A DNA stretch of 64,000 bases, from the NCBI RefSeq assembly GCF_025399795.1, contig NZ_JAODTZ010000031.1, positions 57,728 to 121,727 on the forward strand, read 5' to 3'. The notes below the pieces were generated by a model that searched no databases, was not told the DNA's origin, and worked only from the letters and a program-made list of their open reading frames with translations. The DNA comes from Streptomyces rhizosphaerihabitans (lineage in GTDB: Bacteria; Actinomycetota; Actinomycetes; Streptomycetales; Streptomycetaceae). Below, piece by piece: positions 32,460-41,793 of this stretch; positions within the stretch are counted from its first letter, which is position 1; the number at the start of each line of letters is the position of its first letter. The translations under genes were made by a program, and so were the position numbers.

Positions 32460-34100
32460 TCAGTGGTGGCCGTGGCCGCTCGTGATCTCCTTGTACTCCT
32501 CGACGGTGGGCTTGGGGATCTGGCCTTCCTCCCCGTAGAAGCCCTCGCTCATCCTGGCGCGCAGCTTCTGCGCGCCCGAGACCTTGCGCTCGACACCGTT
32601 CTCGTCGACCGTCGGGCCGATCTCGGCCGGCTTGTACTGGTCGTGCGCGGTGAGCGTGTGCAGCGCGTCCTGGCTGAGCGGCTCGTGGACCTCGATGAAC
32701 TCACCGTGCGGCAGGCGCTTGATGATGCCCGACTCGCGGCCGTGCAGCACCTTGTCCCGGTCCCGGCGCTGGAGGCCGAGGCAGATCCGCTTGGTGGCCA
32801 TGAAGGTGAGCACCGGCACGACGAAGAACGCGATCCGCACGAACCAGGTGATCGAGTTGATCGCCAGGTGGAAGTGCGTGGCCCAGATGTCGTTGCCACC
32901 GCCGACGAGCAGCACGAAGTACCAGCTGATCCAGGCGGCACCGAACGCGGTCCGGGTCGGGACGTTGCGCGGGCGGTCCAGGATGTGGTGCTCGCGCTTG
33001 TCGCCGGTGACCCAGGACTCGATGAACGGGTAGACCGCGATCGCGACCAGGACCAGCGGGAAGATCACCAGCGGGATGAACACGCCCAGGACGAGCGTGT
33101 GACCCCAGAGGTTGATCTCCCAGCCCGGCATGACACGGATCAGGCCTTCGGAGAAGCCCATGTACCAGTCGGGCTGGGCGCCCGTGGACACCATGTCCGG
33201 ACGGTAGGGACCCATCGCCCAGATCGGGTTGATCGAGGCGATCGCCGCGATGGCCGCGATGACACCGAAGACCAGGAAGAAGAAGCCTCCGGCCTTGGCC
33301 ATGTAGACCGGCAGCAGCGGCATGCCGACGACGTTGTTGTTCGTCTTGCCGGGGCCCGCGAACTGCGTGTGCTTGTGGTAGAAGACCAGGATCAGGTGGC
33401 CCACCACCAGGCCGAGCATGATGCCCGGCAGCAGCAGCACGTGCACCGAGTAGAAGCGGGCCACGAAGTCGCCGCCCGGGAACTCGCCGCCGAACAGGAA
33501 GAACGACAGGTACGTGCCCACGATCGGCACGGACAGGACCGCGCCTTCCATGAAGCGGACACCGGTGCCGGAGAGCAGGTCGTCCGGGAGCGAGTAACCG
33601 GTGAAGCCGGTGAACATGCCGAGGACGAACAGCAGGAATCCGAAGACCCAGTTGACCTCACGCGGCTTGCGGAACGCACCCGTGAAGAACACGCGCATCA
33701 TGTGCACGAACATGCCGGCGAGGAAGATCAGCGCCGCCCAGTGGTGGATCTGCCGGATCAGCAGACCACCGCGCACATCGAAGGAGATGTGCATGGTCGA
33801 GTTGAACGCCTCGGACATCAGCTGGCCCTGCAGCGGGATGTAGCTGCCGTGGTACTCCACCTCGTTCATCGACGGGTGGAAGAACAGCGTCAGGTACACA
33901 CCCGTGAGGATGATGATGATGAAGCTGTACAGGCAGATCTCACCCAGCATGAACGACCAGTGGTCGGGGAAGATCTTGCGCATGTTGGACTTGGCCAGGG
34001 AGTAGATCCCCAGACGGCCGTCGGCCCAGTCGGCCACCCGCTCACCGGCGGGCGCCTTCTCGCGCGAGGAGCGCGAGTCGGAGGTGGTGGTAGTGCTCAT
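32460..34100 (-). CDS. qcrB: Cytochrome bc1 complex cytochrome b subunit
   Basis: 546 residues, longer than mitochondrial cytochrome b as usual in Actinobacteria because of a C-terminal cytoplasmic extension. About nine membrane helices; heme-ligand His pairs lie in RQIHHWAALIF / FYSVHVLLLPG and the second set, and the Qo-site PDWYMGF motif (PEWY equivalent) is present. It oxidises menaquinol for the bc1-aa3 supercomplex. The ATG overlaps the qcrA stop as ATGA, showing translational coupling. Confidence 0.96.
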   Translation of the reverse strand: MSTTTTSDSRSSREKAPAGERVADWADGRLGIYSLAKSNMRKIFPDHWSFMLGEICLYSFIIIILTGVYLTLFFHPSMNEVEYHGSYIPLQGQLMSEAFNSTMHISFDVRGGLLIRQIHHWAALIFLAGMFVHMMRVFFTGAFRKPREVNWVFGFLLFVLGMFTGFTGYSLPDDLLSGTGVRFMEGAVLSVPIVGTYLSFFLFGGEFPGGDFVARFYSVHVLLLPGIMLGLVVGHLILVFYHKHTQFAGPGKTNNNVVGMPLLPVYMAKAGGFFFLVFGVIAAIAAIASINPIWAMGPYRPDMVSTGAQPDWYMGFSEGLIRVMPGWEINLWGHTLVLGVFIPLVIFPLVLVAIAVYPFIESWVTGDKREHHILDRPRNVPTRTAFGAAWISWYFVLLVGGGNDIWATHFHLAINSITWFVRIAFFVVPVLTFMATKRICLGLQRRDRDKVLHGRESGIIKRLPHGEFIEVHEPLSQDALHTLTAHDQYKPAEIGPTVDENGVERKVSGAQKLRARMSEGFYGEEGQIPKPTVEEYKEITSGHGHH

Positions 34101-35173
34101 CCGCGCTCCCAGAATGCAGGACCGACGGGCTGCGTGAAGTCGCTGAGCGCCTCGAGGTAGCCCTCAGCGTTCACACCGATCTGCAGCTGCGGCAGGGCGT
34201 GACCCGCCGGGCCGAAGATGACCCGGGCGCCGTCGGAGAGGTCGAAGGTGGACTGGTGACACGGGCACAGCGCGTGGTGCGTCTGCTGCTCGTACAGGGA
34301 GATCGGGCAGCCGACGTGGGTGCAGATCTTCGAGAAGGCCACGATGCCGTCGTAGGACCACTCGACTTCCTGCTTGTCCTTGATGTTGTCCGGCTGGAGC
34401 CGGATGATCATCAGGGCCGCCTTGGCGATCTCCTTCTGGAAGTCCTCGTCGTCCGTCTCCAGGCCCTCGGGCTTGGCGAAGGTGAGCGAACCGACTGCCA
34501 CGTCCGAGGGACGCAGCGGCTCGTTCGTGTTCATGTTGACGAGGAGCTTGCCCTTGGACCACAGCGTGTGGCGCAGCTTCGTCCCGGGCAGCGGGCCGAG
34601 GTCGCGCAGCAGCATGACGCCGGAGAGCGGGAACAGGGCCAGCGCGCCGAACATCGTGTTGCGGATCAGCTTGCGGCGGCCGAGCGCGGACTCCTTGGCA
34701 CCAGCCTTGAAGTCGGCCATGACCTTGGCCTTGACCTCGGGCTCCGCCTCGATCGGGTGACGCTCGTCGGCGATCTCCACGTCGGACATCAGGGTGCGGG
34801 CCCAGTGGACCGCGCCCGCGCCGATCGCGAACAGCGCCACACCGAGCGACATGCCCAGCGCGAAGTTCAGCGCGCTGATGTGCCCGAGCGGGAAGATGAA
34901 GACCGACTTGTCGTTCGGGATCGCCACGTACGAGGCGATGAAGCCGACGGTGGCCAGCATCGACAGCACGAACAGCAGGGCGACAAGGCGCTCGGACCGC
35001 TTGGCGGCCCGCTCGTCGATGTCCTGGATGCGGTGCTCGTGGGGCGGGAGCCCCGGGTCCGCGAACGGGTTCTGCTCGTCCGCGACGGCTACCGCGCCAT
35101 GACCGTGTTCGGCGTGGTCGTCGGTGGCCCGCTCGGCGGGCACGTTCTCTTCTGGAATGTCTTGGCTACTCAT
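34097..35173 (-). CDS. qcrA: Rieske iron-sulfur subunit of the bc1 complex
   Basis: 358 residues. Three hydrophobic segments in the first half (about 65-210), the actinobacterial pattern in place of one anchor. The [2Fe-2S] ligands are in CTHVGCPI and CPCHQSTFD near the C-terminus. It passes electrons from menaquinol at QcrB to QcrC. Start and stop overlap its neighbours by 4 bp each (ATGA). Confidence 0.96.
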   Translation of the reverse strand: MSSQDIPEENVPAERATDDHAEHGHGAVAVADEQNPFADPGLPPHEHRIQDIDERAAKRSERLVALLFVLSMLATVGFIASYVAIPNDKSVFIFPLGHISALNFALGMSLGVALFAIGAGAVHWARTLMSDVEIADERHPIEAEPEVKAKVMADFKAGAKESALGRRKLIRNTMFGALALFPLSGVMLLRDLGPLPGTKLRHTLWSKGKLLVNMNTNEPLRPSDVAVGSLTFAKPEGLETDDEDFQKEIAKAALMIIRLQPDNIKDKQEVEWSYDGIVAFSKICTHVGCPISLYEQQTHHALCPCHQSTFDLSDGARVIFGPAGHALPQLQIGVNAEGYLEALSDFTQPVGPAFWERG

Positions 35174-35979
35174 GACTTCTTGGCCTTTGCGGTCCGAGCG
35201 GCGACCCAGACGGCGACGGCGACCAGGGTTCCGAGACCGAAGACCCAGCCGAACAGGCCCTCGCTGACCGGCCCGAGGCCGCCCAGTTCAAGACCGCCCG
35301 GGCTCTCGGTGTCGTCACCGTTGACCGCGTCGAGGTACGCGATGATGTCCTTCTTGTTCTTCTCCGTCAGCGTGGTGTCGGGGAAGGACGGCATGTTCTG
35401 CGGGCCCGTCTGCATGGCCTCGTAGATGTGCTTCGGGTCGACACCCTCCAGGCTCGGCGCGAACTTGCCGTGCGTCAGCGCGCCGCCCTTGCCGGTGAAG
35501 TTGTGGCACTGGGCGCAGTTGGTACGGAACAGTTCACCGCCGTTGGCGATGTCCGCGCCCTCGGGGCTGACCTGGCTCTTGGTCGGAATCGTGGGACCGG
35601 CGCCGAGCGAGGCGATGTAGGCCGCCATCTGGTCGATCTCGGCCTGCGAGTAGATGACCTTCTTCTTCGGGATCTGAGCGCCCGGCTGCTGGGCCGGCAT
35701 ACGGCCGGTGCCGACCTGGAAGTCGACCGCCGCGGCGCCCACACCCACCAGGCTCGGCCCGTCGGAGCTGCCCTGACCGCCGGTTCCGTGGCAGCTTGCG
35801 CAGCCCACGGAGTACAGCTTCTGGCCCTCGGTGATACCGAGGGACTGGGCGGTTTCATCGGCCTGCGCCTTGCCCGCGGGTGCGAACGCGGCGTACAGCC
35901 CCCCGGTGGCCGCCAGCGCGAGGAGTAGGACGACGACCGCCGCCAGCGGATGGCGTCGTCGTGCGGAGAGCTTTTTCAC
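35170..35979 (-). CDS. qcrC: Diheme cytochrome c subunit of the bc1 complex
   Basis: 269 residues with an N-terminal membrane anchor/signal (about 12-35), two heme c sites CASCHGTGG (about 59) and CAQCHNFTG (about 155), and a C-terminal membrane helix. In Actinobacteria this diheme protein replaces soluble cytochrome c and links bc1 directly to the aa3 oxidase. Translationally coupled to qcrA; 63 bp downstream of ctaE. Confidence 0.96.
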   Translation of the reverse strand: MKKLSARRRHPLAAVVVLLLALAATGGLYAAFAPAGKAQADETAQSLGITEGQKLYSVGCASCHGTGGQGSSDGPSLVGVGAAAVDFQVGTGRMPAQQPGAQIPKKKVIYSQAEIDQMAAYIASLGAGPTIPTKSQVSPEGADIANGGELFRTNCAQCHNFTGKGGALTHGKFAPSLEGVDPKHIYEAMQTGPQNMPSFPDTTLTEKNKKDIIAYLDAVNGDDTESPGGLELGGLGPVSEGLFGWVFGLGTLVAVAVWVAARTAKAKKS

Positions 35980-36042
35980 GGATTACCCCGGTGTCAGGAT
36001 CTTCTGCGTCGGTGCTTCTGGATGTTTCGGGCGTGGGCCCGA

Positions 36043-36663
36043 TTACTTGATCAGGTAGATCGTGGCGAAAAGGCCGATCCAGACGACATCGACGAAGTGC
36101 CAGTAGTAGGACACGACGATGGCGGCGGTTGCCTGCTCGTGAGTGAACCTCCGAGCCGCGTAGGTGCGACCGAGGACCAGCAGGAAGGCGATGAGGCCGC
36201 CCGTCACATGCAGTCCGTGGAAGCCGGTGGTCAGGTAGAACACCGAGCCGTACGGGTCGGAGGAGAGCGAGAGCCCGTCCTTCGTGACCAGTTCGGTGTA
36301 CTCGAAGACCTGACCGCCGATGAAGATCGCACCCATGATGAAGGTGACGATGAACCACATCCGGAGCTTCTTCACGTCCCCGCGCTCGGCGGCGAACACG
36401 CCGAGCTGACAGGTCAGGGAGGAGAGCACCAGGATCGTGGTGTTCGTCGCCGAGAACGGAAGGTTCAGGCTGGACGCCATTTCCTTCCAGTGATCCGGCC
36501 CGGTCACCGATCGCAGGGTGAAGTACATCGCGAAGAGGGCCGCGAAGAACATCAGCTCGGAACTCAGCCAGATGATGGTTCCGACGCTGGTGAGGTTCGG
36601 CCGATTGACCGACGGGTGCGCGTGCCCGGTTTCTACTGTCGTTGCTGTCGCCACGACCGACAT
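36043..36663 (-). CDS. ctaE: Cytochrome aa3 oxidase subunit III
   Basis: 206 residues, five hydrophobic segments, with HFVDVVWIGLF at the C-terminus and FHGLHVTGG, both typical of subunit III. It stabilises the proton-pumping core. First gene of the ctaE-qcrCAB operon, the standard actinobacterial order. The ATG is covered by a perfect 21-bp palindrome (36654-36674), an unusual position. Confidence 0.95.
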   Translation of the reverse strand: MSVVATATTVETGHAHPSVNRPNLTSVGTIIWLSSELMFFAALFAMYFTLRSVTGPDHWKEMASSLNLPFSATNTTILVLSSLTCQLGVFAAERGDVKKLRMWFIVTFIMGAIFIGGQVFEYTELVTKDGLSLSSDPYGSVFYLTTGFHGLHVTGGLIAFLLVLGRTYAARRFTHEQATAAIVVSYYWHFVDVVWIGLFATIYLIK

Positions 36664-36674
36664 TATGTCGGTCG
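36654..36674 (-). promoter_or_regulatory. Perfect palindrome covering the ctaE start codon
   Basis: CGACCGACAT (36654-36663) and ATGTCGGTCG (36665-36674) are exact complements about one central base, and the ctaE ATG (36663-36661) lies in it. As DNA it could be an operator; as RNA the one-base centre is too tight unless inner pairs open. No protein assigned. Confidence 0.65.
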
Positions 36675-36865
36675 CTTATCCCGCCCTCACCCCGGGGGGT
36701 GCCGTTCGGGGTGTTGACGGGGTGTGTCCAGCCCGTATGGCCCATCGAAGCCGTGTCCGAACCGGTGTTGACGAGGTGTTCAAGGGAGTAGCATCCGCGC
36801 ATCGGGCCGGGGACGATCAGCCCGATGGCTTGATGTCCGTACGACGCTGACGTCTCGGAGGAAGA

Positions 36866-37267
36866 ATGCAGCCGACCGCCACGGTGCTGGTCTACAGCGA
36901 CGACTCCAACACCCGCGCACAGGTGCGGCTCGCCACCGGGCGCAGGCCCGCCCCGGACGTTCCCCTCGTCGAGTTCATCGAGTGCGCGACGCCGGCCGCC
37001 GTCATCAAGGAGCTGGACAAGGGCGGCATCGACGTCTGCGTGCTGGACGGCGAGGCGGTGCCGATGGGCGGCATGGGGGTGTGCCGGCAGATCAAGGACG
37101 AAATCTTCAACTGCCCGCCCGCGCTGGTGCTCATCGGGCGCCCGCAGGACGCCTGGCTGGCCACCTGGAGCCGTGCCGACGCCGCGGTGACCCTGCCGGT
37201 CGACCCGGTGGAGTTCGCCGCCTCACTGGCCTCCCTGCTGCGTCGCAGGAACCTTCTGAGCGCCTGA
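36866..37267 (+). CDS. Degenerate receiver-like protein beside the respiratory genes
   Basis: 133 residues with the length and alternating strand-helix pattern of a CheY-like receiver: VLVYSDDSNTR at strand 1, CVLDGEAVPMGG with an Asp at the usual acceptor site, and ALVLIGRPQDAW. The switch Ser/Thr and the Lys of strand 5 are not clearly present (TLPVDPVEF), so phosphorylation is doubtful. No output domain. GGAGGAAG precedes the ATG. It is divergent from ctaE, a position I recall as conserved in Streptomyces; function unknown. Confidence 0.8.
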   Translation: MQPTATVLVYSDDSNTRAQVRLATGRRPAPDVPLVEFIECATPAAVIKELDKGGIDVCVLDGEAVPMGGMGVCRQIKDEIFNCPPALVLIGRPQDAWLATWSRADAAVTLPVDPVEFAASLASLLRRRNLLSA

Positions 37268-37297
37268 GGAACCCCGCGCCCCGCGAGGGGCGCGGCC

Positions 37298-38569
37298 TCA
37301 CACGCTCTCGGGGCGCAGCCTCGCGCGCTGGGCCGGGCTCGGGGCGTCCGGGGAGCCGCCCACCAGGGCGCTGCCCGCGCGCCAGGTCTTCCAGCCGAGA
37401 TTCCAGTCGCCGAAGCCGTTGCCGAACGCGTCCATCGTCTTGCCTTCGGAGTTGACGACCTTGACGATGTCGCCCTCGTTGAACGTGTTGAAGAACCACT
37501 CGGCGTTCCCGGTGCTCATTCCGGTGCAGCCGTGGCTGACGTTGGCGTACCCCTGGGAGCCGGTCGACCAGGGCGCGGCGTGCACGTACTCGCCGCTCCA
37601 GGTGACCCGCGTCGCGTAGTACACGGGCAGGTCGTAGGAGTCCGAACTGCCTTCCGCGATACCGATGCTGGTCCCGCGCATCCGTACGAAGTACTCCTTG
37701 CCGAGCACGACCTTGACGCCGTTGCGGGTGTCGAAGCCGGGCTTGCCGGTGGTGACGGGGATCTCCTTGATCACCGCGTCGTTGCGGTAGACCTTCATGG
37801 AGTGCGTGGCGGCGTCGGTCAGGGCGATCAGGCGGTCGCCCGTGGTGATCTTCACAGTCTTGGCGTCGCCGCCCCAGAGGCGTTCGCCGATCCTGACGCC
37901 GGCGAGGTTGCTGTGCGCCGTGACGGTGGCGTGGACGGGCCAGTATTCCTTGGGTCGGTAGTGCAGCGTCTTGTCGTCCACCCAGTGCCAGGCGCCGTCC
38001 ACCGCGGGGGTGGAGTCGACCCTGAGGGCGCGCTCGACGACGGTGCGGGCCGCCTTGTCCTTGACGGGGGCGCTGAGTTCGGCCGTTATGGGCTGACCGA
38101 CGCCGTACTTGCCCGCCTTGGGCCCGAATTCGACGTTGAGCAGCTTCTTGCTCTTGGGCGTGCTGGTGTCGAAGCCGATGACCTTGCGGCCGGGCGCGCC
38201 GTCCTCGTCCTCGGTGCTCACGCGCACCGTGTAGTGGGCTCCTGCGGCGAGGGGCGAGGTGCTGTGCCAGCGGCTGCCGTCGGCGGCCAGTTCGCCCGCG
38301 ACATAGCGTCCTGACGCGTCCGTGGCGGTCACGTCGGTGATGCGCCCGGCGTCACTCTCGGAGGTGATTTCCAGGGGCTTGTCGGGGTCGACCTTGGTCG
38401 ACTTCTTGCTGTCTCCGGAGAGACCCTTGAACGAGATCTGTCCCGCCGCGTCGTACGGCTTCGCCGAGAGCGGGTGGTCGTCGGAGCCGCAGGCGGTGGC
38501 GCCCGCTCCCAGGGCGACCACCAGCGCGGTGCAGCTGACGACCGTGCGGATTCGCGGTGAGTGGTTCAT
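37298..38569 (-). CDS. L,D-transpeptidase lipoprotein
   Basis: 423 residues. Signal peptide with lipobox ATAC (Cys near 27), two immunoglobulin-like domains (about 45-260) and a YkuD catalytic domain (about 260-380) with HAAPW and the active-site SHGCTGMS. This matches mycobacterial LdtMt2-like enzymes that form 3-3 peptidoglycan crosslinks. It lies between the two respiratory operons, on the same strand as ctaF and convergent with the receiver-like gene; no functional link to respiration is evident. Confidence 0.93.
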   Translation of the reverse strand: MNHSPRIRTVVSCTALVVALGAGATACGSDDHPLSAKPYDAAGQISFKGLSGDSKKSTKVDPDKPLEITSESDAGRITDVTATDASGRYVAGELAADGSRWHSTSPLAAGAHYTVRVSTEDEDGAPGRKVIGFDTSTPKSKKLLNVEFGPKAGKYGVGQPITAELSAPVKDKAARTVVERALRVDSTPAVDGAWHWVDDKTLHYRPKEYWPVHATVTAHSNLAGVRIGERLWGGDAKTVKITTGDRLIALTDAATHSMKVYRNDAVIKEIPVTTGKPGFDTRNGVKVVLGKEYFVRMRGTSIGIAEGSSDSYDLPVYYATRVTWSGEYVHAAPWSTGSQGYANVSHGCTGMSTGNAEWFFNTFNEGDIVKVVNSEGKTMDAFGNGFGDWNLGWKTWRAGSALVGGSPDAPSPAQRARLRPESV

Positions 38570-38645
38570 GAGCTCACGCTATGAACGCTCGTCAAGCACG
38601 GCGCGCCGAGTGAGCCGACCGAGGGACAGAAGTCGCGGCAAACGA

Positions 38646-38683
38646 GGGAGCCCGGACTCTCCTGACGGAGTGTCCGGGCTCCC
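38646..38683 (-). terminator. Terminator of the ctaCDF operon
   Basis: A 12-bp perfect stem (GGGAGCCCGGAC, 38646-38657, with 38672-38683) 17 bp beyond the ctaF stop. Confidence 0.88.
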
Positions 38684-38699
38684 GGGCGTTCAGCGCGTG

Positions 38700-39098
38700 C
38701 TACTGGGTGCGGTTCTCACCGTGGTAGTACTCGAAGACCCAGCCCCACAGGCCGAGCCCGATGAGCGGGGCCGAGAAGTAGAGCAGCCACCAGCCGAAGA
38801 CGACGGACGTGAAGGCGAGCGCGCCACCGACGCCGAGCGAGAGCGGCTGCCAGCTGTGCGGGCTGAAGAAGCCCACCTCGCCGGCCTCGTCCGCGACGTC
38901 GGCCTCCTTGTTGTCCTGCGCCAGCTGGTCGACCCGCCGGGCCGTGAAGGCCAGGTAGTAGCCGATCATGATGCTGAGGCCGAAGCCCATGAAGAGGGCC
39001 GTGGTACCGGCCGGCTCCTTGGACCACACGCCGTAGACGATCCCCATGATGAGGATGAACACGGCCAGCCAGAGGAACATCTTGCCTTGGACCTTCAC
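38700..39098 (-). CDS. ctaF: Actinobacterial cytochrome c oxidase subunit IV
   Basis: 132 residues with four hydrophobic helices and the VYGVWSKEPAGTTAL segment characteristic of actinobacterial CtaF. An accessory membrane subunit of the aa3 oxidase. The ATG overlaps the ctaD stop (ATGA), so expression is coupled. Confidence 0.94.
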   Translation of the reverse strand: MKVQGKMFLWLAVFILIMGIVYGVWSKEPAGTTALFMGFGLSIMIGYYLAFTARRVDQLAQDNKEADVADEAGEVGFFSPHSWQPLSLGVGGALAFTSVVFGWWLLYFSAPLIGLGLWGWVFEYYHGENRTQ

Positions 39099-40831
39099 TT
39101 GCCGGCCTCCTTTCCGCCAGGAAGGGCCGACGAACCGTGACCGGCGTTCTCGAGCTGGTCGAGAGCGGCGATCTCCGGGTGGTGCAGGTCGAACGCCGGG
39201 GATTCACTGCGGATCCGCGGCAGGGTGAGGAAGTTGTGCCGCGGCGGCGGGCACGAGGTCGCCCACTCCAGCGAACGGCCGTAGCCCCACGGGTCGTCGA
39301 CCTCGACCTTCTTGCCGTACTTGGCCGTCTTCCACACGTTGTAGAGGAACGGCAGGATCGACAGGCCGAGCAGGAACGAGCTGATCGTCGAGATCGTGTT
39401 CAGCGCGGTGAAGCCGTCGGCGGCGAGGTAGTCCGCGTAACGACGCGGCATGCCCTCGGCACCGAGCCAGTGCTGCACCAGGAACGTGCCGTGGAAGCCC
39501 ACGAACAGCGTCCAGAAGGTGATCTTGCCGAGACGCTCGTCGAGCATCTTGCCGGTCATCTTCGGCCACCAGAAGTGGAAGCCGGAGAACATCGCGAACA
39601 CCACGGTGCCGAAGACGACGTAGTGGAAGTGCGCCACCACGAAGTACGAGTCGGACACGTGGAAGTCCATCGGCGGCGAGGCCAGGATGACGCCGGTCAG
39701 ACCACCGAAGGTGAACGTGATGAGGAAGCCGACGGCCCAGAGCATCGGTGTCTCGAAGGACAGCGAGCCCTTCCACATCGTTCCGATCCAGTTGAAGAAC
39801 TTCACGCCGGTCGGTACGGCGATGAGGAACGTCATGAAGGAGAAGAACGGGAGCAGAACGCCACCGGTGACGTACATGTGGTGCGCCCACACGGTCACGG
39901 AGAGACCGGCGATCGCGATGGTCGCGCCGATCAGGCCCATGTAACCGAACATCGGCTTGCGCGAGAACACCGGGATGACTTCGGAGATGATGCCGAAGAA
40001 CGGCAGGGCGATGATGTACACCTCTGGATGGCCGAAGAACCAGAAGAGGTGTTGCCATAGCAAGGCTCCGCCGTTTGCCGCGTCGAAGACATGCGCCCCG
40101 AATTTTCGGTCCGCCTCCAGGGCGAACAGCGCCGCCGCGAGGACGGGGAAGGCCAGCAGCACCAGGACCGCGGTGAGCAGCACGTTCCACACGAAGATCG
40201 GCATACGGAACATCGTCATGCCGGGAGCGCGCATGCAGATGATCGTGGTGATGAAGTTGACCGCGCCGAGGATGGTGCCGAAGCCGGAGAAGGCCAGACC
40301 CATGATCCACATGTCGGCGCCGATGCCCGGCGAGCGGACCGCGTCCGAGAGCGGGCTGTAGGCGAACCAGCCGAAGTCGGCCGCACCCTGCGGGGTGAGG
40401 AAGCCGCCGACCGCGAGCGTCGAGCCGAAGAGGTACAGCCAGTAGGCGAACATGTTCAGCCGCGGGAACGCCACGTCGGGCGCGCCGATCTGCAGCGGCA
40501 TGATCCAGTTCGTGAAACCGGCGAACAGCGGCGTCGCGAACATCAGCAGCATGATCGTGCCGTGCATCGTGAACGCCTGGTTGAACTGCTCGTTCGACAG
40601 GATCTGCAGTCCGGGACGCGCCAGTTCGGCACGCATCAGCAGCGCCATGACGCCACCGACGATGAAGAACGCGAACGACGTGACCAGATACAGCGTGCCG
40701 ATCGTCTTGTGGTCAGTGGTGGTGAGCCACTTGATCACGACGCTGCCGGGCTGCTTGCGCCGTACCGGCAGCTCGTTCTCGTACGAGTCTTCGGCTGCGT
40801 CGGCACCCTGGGGTTCGTTGAGGATGCTCAC
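39095..40831 (-). CDS. ctaD: Cytochrome aa3 oxidase subunit I
   Basis: 578 residues, twelve membrane helices. Heme/copper ligands appear in TMHGTIMLLMFA, FWFFGHPEVYIIALP (His-Glu-Val-Tyr, CuB with crosslinked Tyr), VWAHHMYVTGG and VAHFHYVVFG. Carries heme a, heme a3 and CuB and pumps protons while reducing oxygen. Overlaps ctaC and ctaF by 4 bp each. Confidence 0.97.
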   Translation of the reverse strand: MSILNEPQGADAAEDSYENELPVRRKQPGSVVIKWLTTTDHKTIGTLYLVTSFAFFIVGGVMALLMRAELARPGLQILSNEQFNQAFTMHGTIMLLMFATPLFAGFTNWIMPLQIGAPDVAFPRLNMFAYWLYLFGSTLAVGGFLTPQGAADFGWFAYSPLSDAVRSPGIGADMWIMGLAFSGFGTILGAVNFITTIICMRAPGMTMFRMPIFVWNVLLTAVLVLLAFPVLAAALFALEADRKFGAHVFDAANGGALLWQHLFWFFGHPEVYIIALPFFGIISEVIPVFSRKPMFGYMGLIGATIAIAGLSVTVWAHHMYVTGGVLLPFFSFMTFLIAVPTGVKFFNWIGTMWKGSLSFETPMLWAVGFLITFTFGGLTGVILASPPMDFHVSDSYFVVAHFHYVVFGTVVFAMFSGFHFWWPKMTGKMLDERLGKITFWTLFVGFHGTFLVQHWLGAEGMPRRYADYLAADGFTALNTISTISSFLLGLSILPFLYNVWKTAKYGKKVEVDDPWGYGRSLEWATSCPPPRHNFLTLPRIRSESPAFDLHHPEIAALDQLENAGHGSSALPGGKEAGK

Positions 40832-41793
40832 AGGTTGTTCGTCTCCCGGTTCTTCTCGTGGCCCGTCTGCTCAATGCCGGCCGGGACGTAACCGGTCTGT
40901 CCCTTGGCCGCGAGCTGCTTGAGGTGGGCCTCGTAGCGCTCGGGGGAGACGACCTTCACGTTGAAGAGCATCCGGGAGTGGTCGACGCCGCACAGTTCGG
41001 CGCACTTGCCCAGGAAGGTGCCCTCGTGGTTCGGGGTCACCTGGAAGGCGTTGGTGTGCCCCGGGATGACGTCCTGCTTCATGAGGAACGGCACCACCCA
41101 GAAGGAGTGGATGACGTCACGCGAAGTGAGGACGAAGCGGACCGTCTTGCCCTCGGGAAGCCAGAGGGTCGGACCGGGGTTGCCCGTCTGCGGGTTCTTC
41201 GTGGCGGGCGTGCCGACGTCGTAGACACCGCCGGCGTTCGCCGGGAAGTCCTTCTTGAACCGGTCCGGAATGGCGGCCAGGTTCGGGTCGGTCTTGGCGT
41301 TCCCGGAAGAACCGGGCACGTTCTCGATGTAGTTGAAGCCCCAGCTCCACTGGAAGCCGACCACGTTGACCGTGACGTCGGGCTTCGGGCTGAGGCTGAG
41401 GAGCTTCGTCTCGTCACGGGCGGTGAAGTAGAACAGCACCGAGACGATGATGAGCGGGACCACCGTGTACAGCGCCTCGATGGGCATGTTGTACCGGGTC
41501 TGCGGAGGAACTTCGACCTTGGTCCGGCTGCGCCGGTGGAAGATGACGCTCCACAGGATCAGGCCCCAGACCAGCACGCCCGTGGCGAGCGCGGCCGCCC
41601 ACGAGCCCTGCCAGAGGGAGAGGATCCGCGGAGCCTGCTCCGTGACCGGGGTGGGCATACCAAGGCGGGGGAAGTCTTCCCAGTTGTACGAGCAACCAGT
41701 GGCTGTCGCCAGGACCAGGCCCGCAGTCATTGCCTGCAGCAGCTTCCGCCGCATCGGGCGCCGCGGCGAGCGGTCGGAGCCGTTGGGACTCAC
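40828..41793 (-). CDS. ctaC: Cytochrome aa3 oxidase subunit II
   Basis: 321 residues. Lipobox-like ATGC (Cys34) after the signal helix, two membrane helices (about 55-130) and a periplasmic cupredoxin domain with the CuA ligands in GKCAELCGVDHSRMLF. It receives electrons from QcrC. GTG at 41793 has GGGAAGG about 8 bp upstream. First gene of ctaC-ctaD-ctaF; a TAGGGT -10-like hexamer lies on the minus strand at 41904-41899 in the 270-bp region shared with the divergent desulfurase gene. Confidence 0.96.
   Translation of the reverse strand: MSPNGSDRSPRRPMRRKLLQAMTAGLVLATATGCSYNWEDFPRLGMPTPVTEQAPRILSLWQGSWAAALATGVLVWGLILWSVIFHRRSRTKVEVPPQTRYNMPIEALYTVVPLIIVSVLFYFTARDETKLLSLSPKPDVTVNVVGFQWSWGFNYIENVPGSSGNAKTDPNLAAIPDRFKKDFPANAGGVYDVGTPATKNPQTGNPGPTLWLPEGKTVRFVLTSRDVIHSFWVVPFLMKQDVIPGHTNAFQVTPNHEGTFLGKCAELCGVDHSRMLFNVKVVSPERYEAHLKQLAAKGQTGYVPAGIEQTGHEKNRETNNL

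Noticed and set aside
35980..36865. A Rex operator controlling the respiratory genes
   Set aside because: No TGTGA-N6-TCACA-like sequence was seen near ctaE or ctaC; only the start-codon palindrome was found.
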